DNA of 64,000 nucleotides from Paraphysomonas bandaiensis (Eukaryota; Chrysophyceae): positions 35,381-99,380 of the forward strand of contig CBFFRP010000244.1 of assembly GCA_965644295.1 (NCBI GenBank), in the 5' to 3' direction. This document shows positions 60,868 through 64,000 of the stretch, one piece after another; position 1 is the stretch's first letter, and each line of letters begins with the position of its first letter. Below the pieces are notes generated by a model that did not search any database, had not been told where the DNA came from, and saw only the letters and a program-made list of their open reading frames with translations. Made by a program: the position numbers and the translations under genes.

Positions 60868-62059
60868 TGAACAACTCAGGTCTTGCAACCTAAGATCACT
60901 GAAAAGATATGAAATGGTTGTTTATCGAAACAACAAAACAGAAAGCTATAATAATAACTCTTTAAGAAACCAACAGCCAGAAACACAAGCTCCCCTGTAT
61001 CCTGCAATCTAAAGCTCCCAATAGACAGATCAGTCAACCAACTATGTTAATTTCATAGAGAATTATTATTAAAAACTAAGTTACAAGCGAAACAAAAGAC
61101 AGACCCCTCTAGTCTAAAGACTCCTCCTCATACACAGGACATTGAATGCAACCACAACCGTACAATGTGCTCATACATGTACTACACTACATACGATTCT
61201 TATCCTACATCGTTTATAGTCAAAAACTCCCTGAAATACGCCTAAATAGGTCCTTTCCAAAAAACTCCGATTTTTGAGTCCAAAAACCCAAAAATCCCCA
61301 ATTTTTTGAGAATTGCAGAAAATCGCCGATTTTCGAGCCACAAACACCCAAAAATGACAATATTCGAATCCACAAAAATTGCAAGCACATTTCATGACAA
61401 CGTGAAATACACAATCGCCAACTCATGCATAATACCGACAAAATGCAATCGGGTTCAAAAGCTTACAATCGAACGGTTAAATATCATTTCCTTGCAAGAG
61501 TGTGTACTTTAGACTGGACCATACAAATACACTCATATTCAGATCACTAACATGCCCATGACACCTCTACATCTACGTCCAATGGCACCTTACGAATTCC
61601 TCCCCATTCCGGAGAAAATCAACGGTGTATGGCAATGGAGGAATATTCGTATATCAGAATCCAGAACAATGATCAAGCACATAGAGCTGTTCAAAACCAT
61701 CAGAAAGCTTCTCATAATGATGGGTGGACTACGAATATCGCACATGCGGTACCAATCAATGCTTCCTGACCCAAAACGCTATGACACCGACTACCGTATG
61801 GATATAGGCGTAAACCGACGGGTAGCAATCGCGTAGATCAAAGAAAACGTGTGTTCGAGGGTAAATCCTAGTTGTCTGTCGTCTTGCCCTCGTAATAATA
61901 ATCTGTATCTCTTGTTGTCACCAATCTTATACAAAACAAGCTACATATACCCTACATATTATGTTATCATATCGTTATTGCATTAATATAGTTATCAATA
62001 TTATTATGATGATGTCATTAAACGTGTTAAAGGGTGTTATAAAAGCCCACGGCTTTACA
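60866..62059 (-). repeat. Gypsy 5' LTR (right copy)
   Basis: About 1194 bp, apparently identical to 54162-55355. In element orientation it is the upstream LTR and would hold the promoter. Contains the second copy of the antisense 94-codon frame (61552-61836). Confidence 0.92.
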
Positions 62060-64000
62060 GGGGAACACAAAACAAGATTAGTGCTCTGCTTGCTCAGTTT
62101 GGATCATTCGAGATGAAGCCAGGGGAGACCGCGAAAGAGTATGTACTGCGTTTTGAGCTGCTTCTTCGTGAACTTCAGGCGCATAACCAAACGGTAACGG
62201 AAGAATCAAAAATTAGTAGGCTGAAGGAGGGAATTATCAGTGATGAATATGACGGTTTGAATTATGCCCTGTATTTAATGCCCGATGATGTACCATATGA
62301 ATTGCTATCCAAACGTATCGAACAGTTCGACGACACCAAGTATGGGAGGAAAATCATAGAGAAGAAGCGCAAGAGCACGGAGGAGCTGAATCATATTGAA
62401 AAGCCTCGAAAGAAAGAGAGAGTATCTACAAAGAGGAAGTGCACTTATTGCTCGAAGAAAGGTATAATACACAATCATAATACAGAACAATGTAGGAAGA
62501 AAAAGGGGGAAACGAAGGGACAAAGACCGGGCAGTAAGGAATATACAGGATGCAGAGTATGCAAATCCAAAAACCATCGCGCGAACGAATGTCCCCGAAA
62601 TTCGACTGGAAAGACCAAGAAACCCCAGAAATCTGGGAAGGTTTTCACATTCGAGAATATCCGCAGAGGAGGAACCGAGTCTGACTCGGAGTCCGAAGCG
62701 AATATGCTTTATGACTGTGCTGTTGATATATATGATAAAAGTGACACATGTTGTATGATTGGTACTGCTGAACACTATACATACATAGATACATGCTGTT
62801 CATCATCAATGTTCTTGATGAATGATGTGACCATGCTTGACACTCATATGAATACATCAAAGGTGATAAACGGATCTAAGAAGGGATCAGAGATTCATAT
62901 CACAAGTGTGGGTTCCCGTGGAGCATGGAGAGACATAGAAATTTCAGATCAGATCAATCGATGCCTGTGCTCCGGACGTAAGCTGAACGAAATGGGCTAT
63001 CGATTCACGGTGTGGTATGGGATCCAAATTTATGACTGTAATACCGGTGAGCTGGTACTGGAGGGACCCATGAAAAATGGAATGACTGCAGTTCCAACTC
63101 AGCAGCTGTTGGAGCTTCCAGATGTGTCTACACCGAGTAATTGTGAAGTAAATCTTAGCGATAGGACTGGTGAGGACGAGCTGGAACTGCTGCATAGGAG
63201 AATGGGCCATTTCAACAAAGGGGCTCTAACGGAGGCACATAGAAGGATGTTGTTCACGGGCTCAAATCTGCAGAGGAAGCACCTATCGAAGACTGCATTA
63301 AAAAAATCTTGTCTCTGTAGCATATGTGCCAGATCAAAGATTACGAGAGTTTCGTTTCACACAAAGGAGGATACGGATGTCAAGCCGGACATATCGGCTG
63401 ATGTGCAAGTATTTCTGAATACTCCCGCTCGAGGTGATGAGCGCTACGTGATCAAACTAACTCATCACCCGAGTAGGATGTTCTGGGTAAAAGGCGTAAA
63501 CCAGCGTACTAAAGAAGAAGTGATTCAGTTTTTTAGAGAGGTGTTCGAAGGAGAGATTAGGCAATATAAGCTGAGAGTGGACCACTACCACGCTGATGGA
63601 GCTGGAGAACTCATAAATCAAGAACTTAGGAGCTATTTGAGATCACAAGGCTGCTACAAACATACTTGGTCTTCAACAGATAGTCCGGAAATGAATGCAG
63701 TAGAGGAGCGAAAATTCAGGACTGCATCAGAGATGGCGTTGGCGATGTTGTTGCAGTCAGGCCTACCGGTTCCATTCTGGTTAGACGCGTATCATGCTGC
63801 TCGCTATACACTGATCAGACTCCCTACAAGGACGGACAGAGGATACATGTCCCCATATGAGTATGTCACGGGTCAGCCACCCAGTTTGAAATATTTTAGA
63901 GTATGGGGGTGCAAAACTTATATATTGACACCTAAGGCGGACAGGCGAAAGGACTGGGACGATAAATCAAAGATTGGATACCTAGTGGGATATTCGGAAG
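62060..64000 (+). CDS. Copia gag-pol continuation (partial)
   Basis: One open frame of about 646 codons runs to the window end with no stop, continuing gag from 54161. In order: the end of the capsid-like part; two zinc knuckles (C-T-Y-C...H-N-T-E-Q-C and C-R-V-C-K-S-K-N-H-R-A-N-E-C); a protease motif Y-I-D-T-C-C with Cys where Gly is usual; the integrase zinc finger (H-R-R-M-G-H...C-S-I-C); the integrase catalytic D in I-S-A-D, D in H-A-D-G-A-G-E and E in E-M-N-A-V-E; and the post-core Y-F-R-V-W-G-C-K. Reverse transcriptase should follow outside the window. The integrase-before-RT order defines Ty1/copia. The related first copia element shares the K-A-D-R-R-K segment. Confidence 0.88.

Larger units (their letters stand above)
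54162..62059 (-). mobile_element. Ty3/gypsy retrotransposon nested in copia gag
   Basis: A 7.9-kb element with long direct LTRs 6704 bp apart and apparently identical. Coding sense is minus: gag (60797-59327), protease, reverse transcriptase and RNase H (59323-57326), then RNase H end, integrase and a chromodomain-like tail (57332-55386). The target is G-rich: GGGG on each side fits a 4-bp duplication; if the ends are TG...CA, the 5-mers GGGTA and GGGGA differ by one base. Pol order (RT, RNase H, integrase) defines the Ty3/gypsy type. The element is young, but its frames are broken in two places. Confidence 0.93.
53451..64000 (+). mobile_element. Ty1/copia retrotransposon, split by a gypsy insertion, 3' end outside the window
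   Basis: The 5' LTR is 53451-53771; the primer-binding site follows at once; gag runs from 53755 to 54161, is interrupted by the gypsy element, and resumes at 62060. Pol continues in the same frame past the window end. Removing the gypsy and one copy of its target duplication leaves the gag frame continuous. The host copia therefore looked intact over this stretch before the gypsy arrived. Solo LTR 792-1104 belongs to the same family. Confidence 0.9.

Noticed and set aside
62305-63323. Minus-strand frames in the last 2 kb
   Set aside because: Antisense shadows of the copia gag-pol frame, which is open throughout and has knuckle and integrase motifs.

Overview
This is nuclear DNA from a flagellated, single-celled eukaryote. 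Genes are split by short GT-AG introns (mostly 45-60 bp), intergenic DNA is AT-rich, and several proteins belong to motile cilia: CFAP206, the outer-arm dynein intermediate chain DNAI1, a SPATA4-type calponin-homology protein, and probably an ARL2BP-like BART protein. I cannot name the lineage with confidence. A protist, possibly from the SAR assemblage, fits best, but nothing here proves it. I recognise no rRNA, tRNA, CRISPR or bacterial-type operon.

Gene layout, left to right: the 3' end of a coiled-coil gene (3-400); a GT47 exostosin-like gene (minus) head to head with an SLC35A nucleotide-sugar transporter (plus); a Ty1/copia element with identical LTRs but a broken interior (4619-8800) and related LTR fragments; a coiled-coil protein with a Cys cluster (minus) head to head with CFAP206 (plus); a repeat-rich gap; the GATOR1 subunit Iml1/DEPDC5 (minus); an RNF141-like RING protein (minus) head to head with the ARL2BP-like gene (plus); a long gap with repeats and hairpins; DNAI1 (minus) head to head with a long coiled-coil protein ending in a WW domain (plus); EMC5/MMGT1; a many-exon OSCA/TMEM63-like channel gene; a non-LTR retrotransposon scrap; and the SPATA4-like gene (minus) head to head with a Golgi glycosyltransferase gene (plus).

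The last 10 kb is a nested retrotransposon. A Ty1/copia element (LTR from 53451, pol running off the window end) is interrupted inside gag by a 7.9-kb Ty3/gypsy element (54162-62059) with about 1.19-kb LTRs that look identical. The copia elements start gag inside the LTR, so the primer-binding site lies within the gag reading frame, as in yeast Ty1. The gypsy element has an unusual FDN box in reverse transcriptase and an in-frame UGA between gag and pol.

Two host patterns stand out. Five gene pairs are arranged head to head with start-to-start gaps of only about 470-600 bp, and the gaps share TACAGTAT/GTATAC-type and GTAT-repeat sequences, suggesting bidirectional promoters. Iml1 appears to lack its namesake DEP domain and uses a GC-AG intron.
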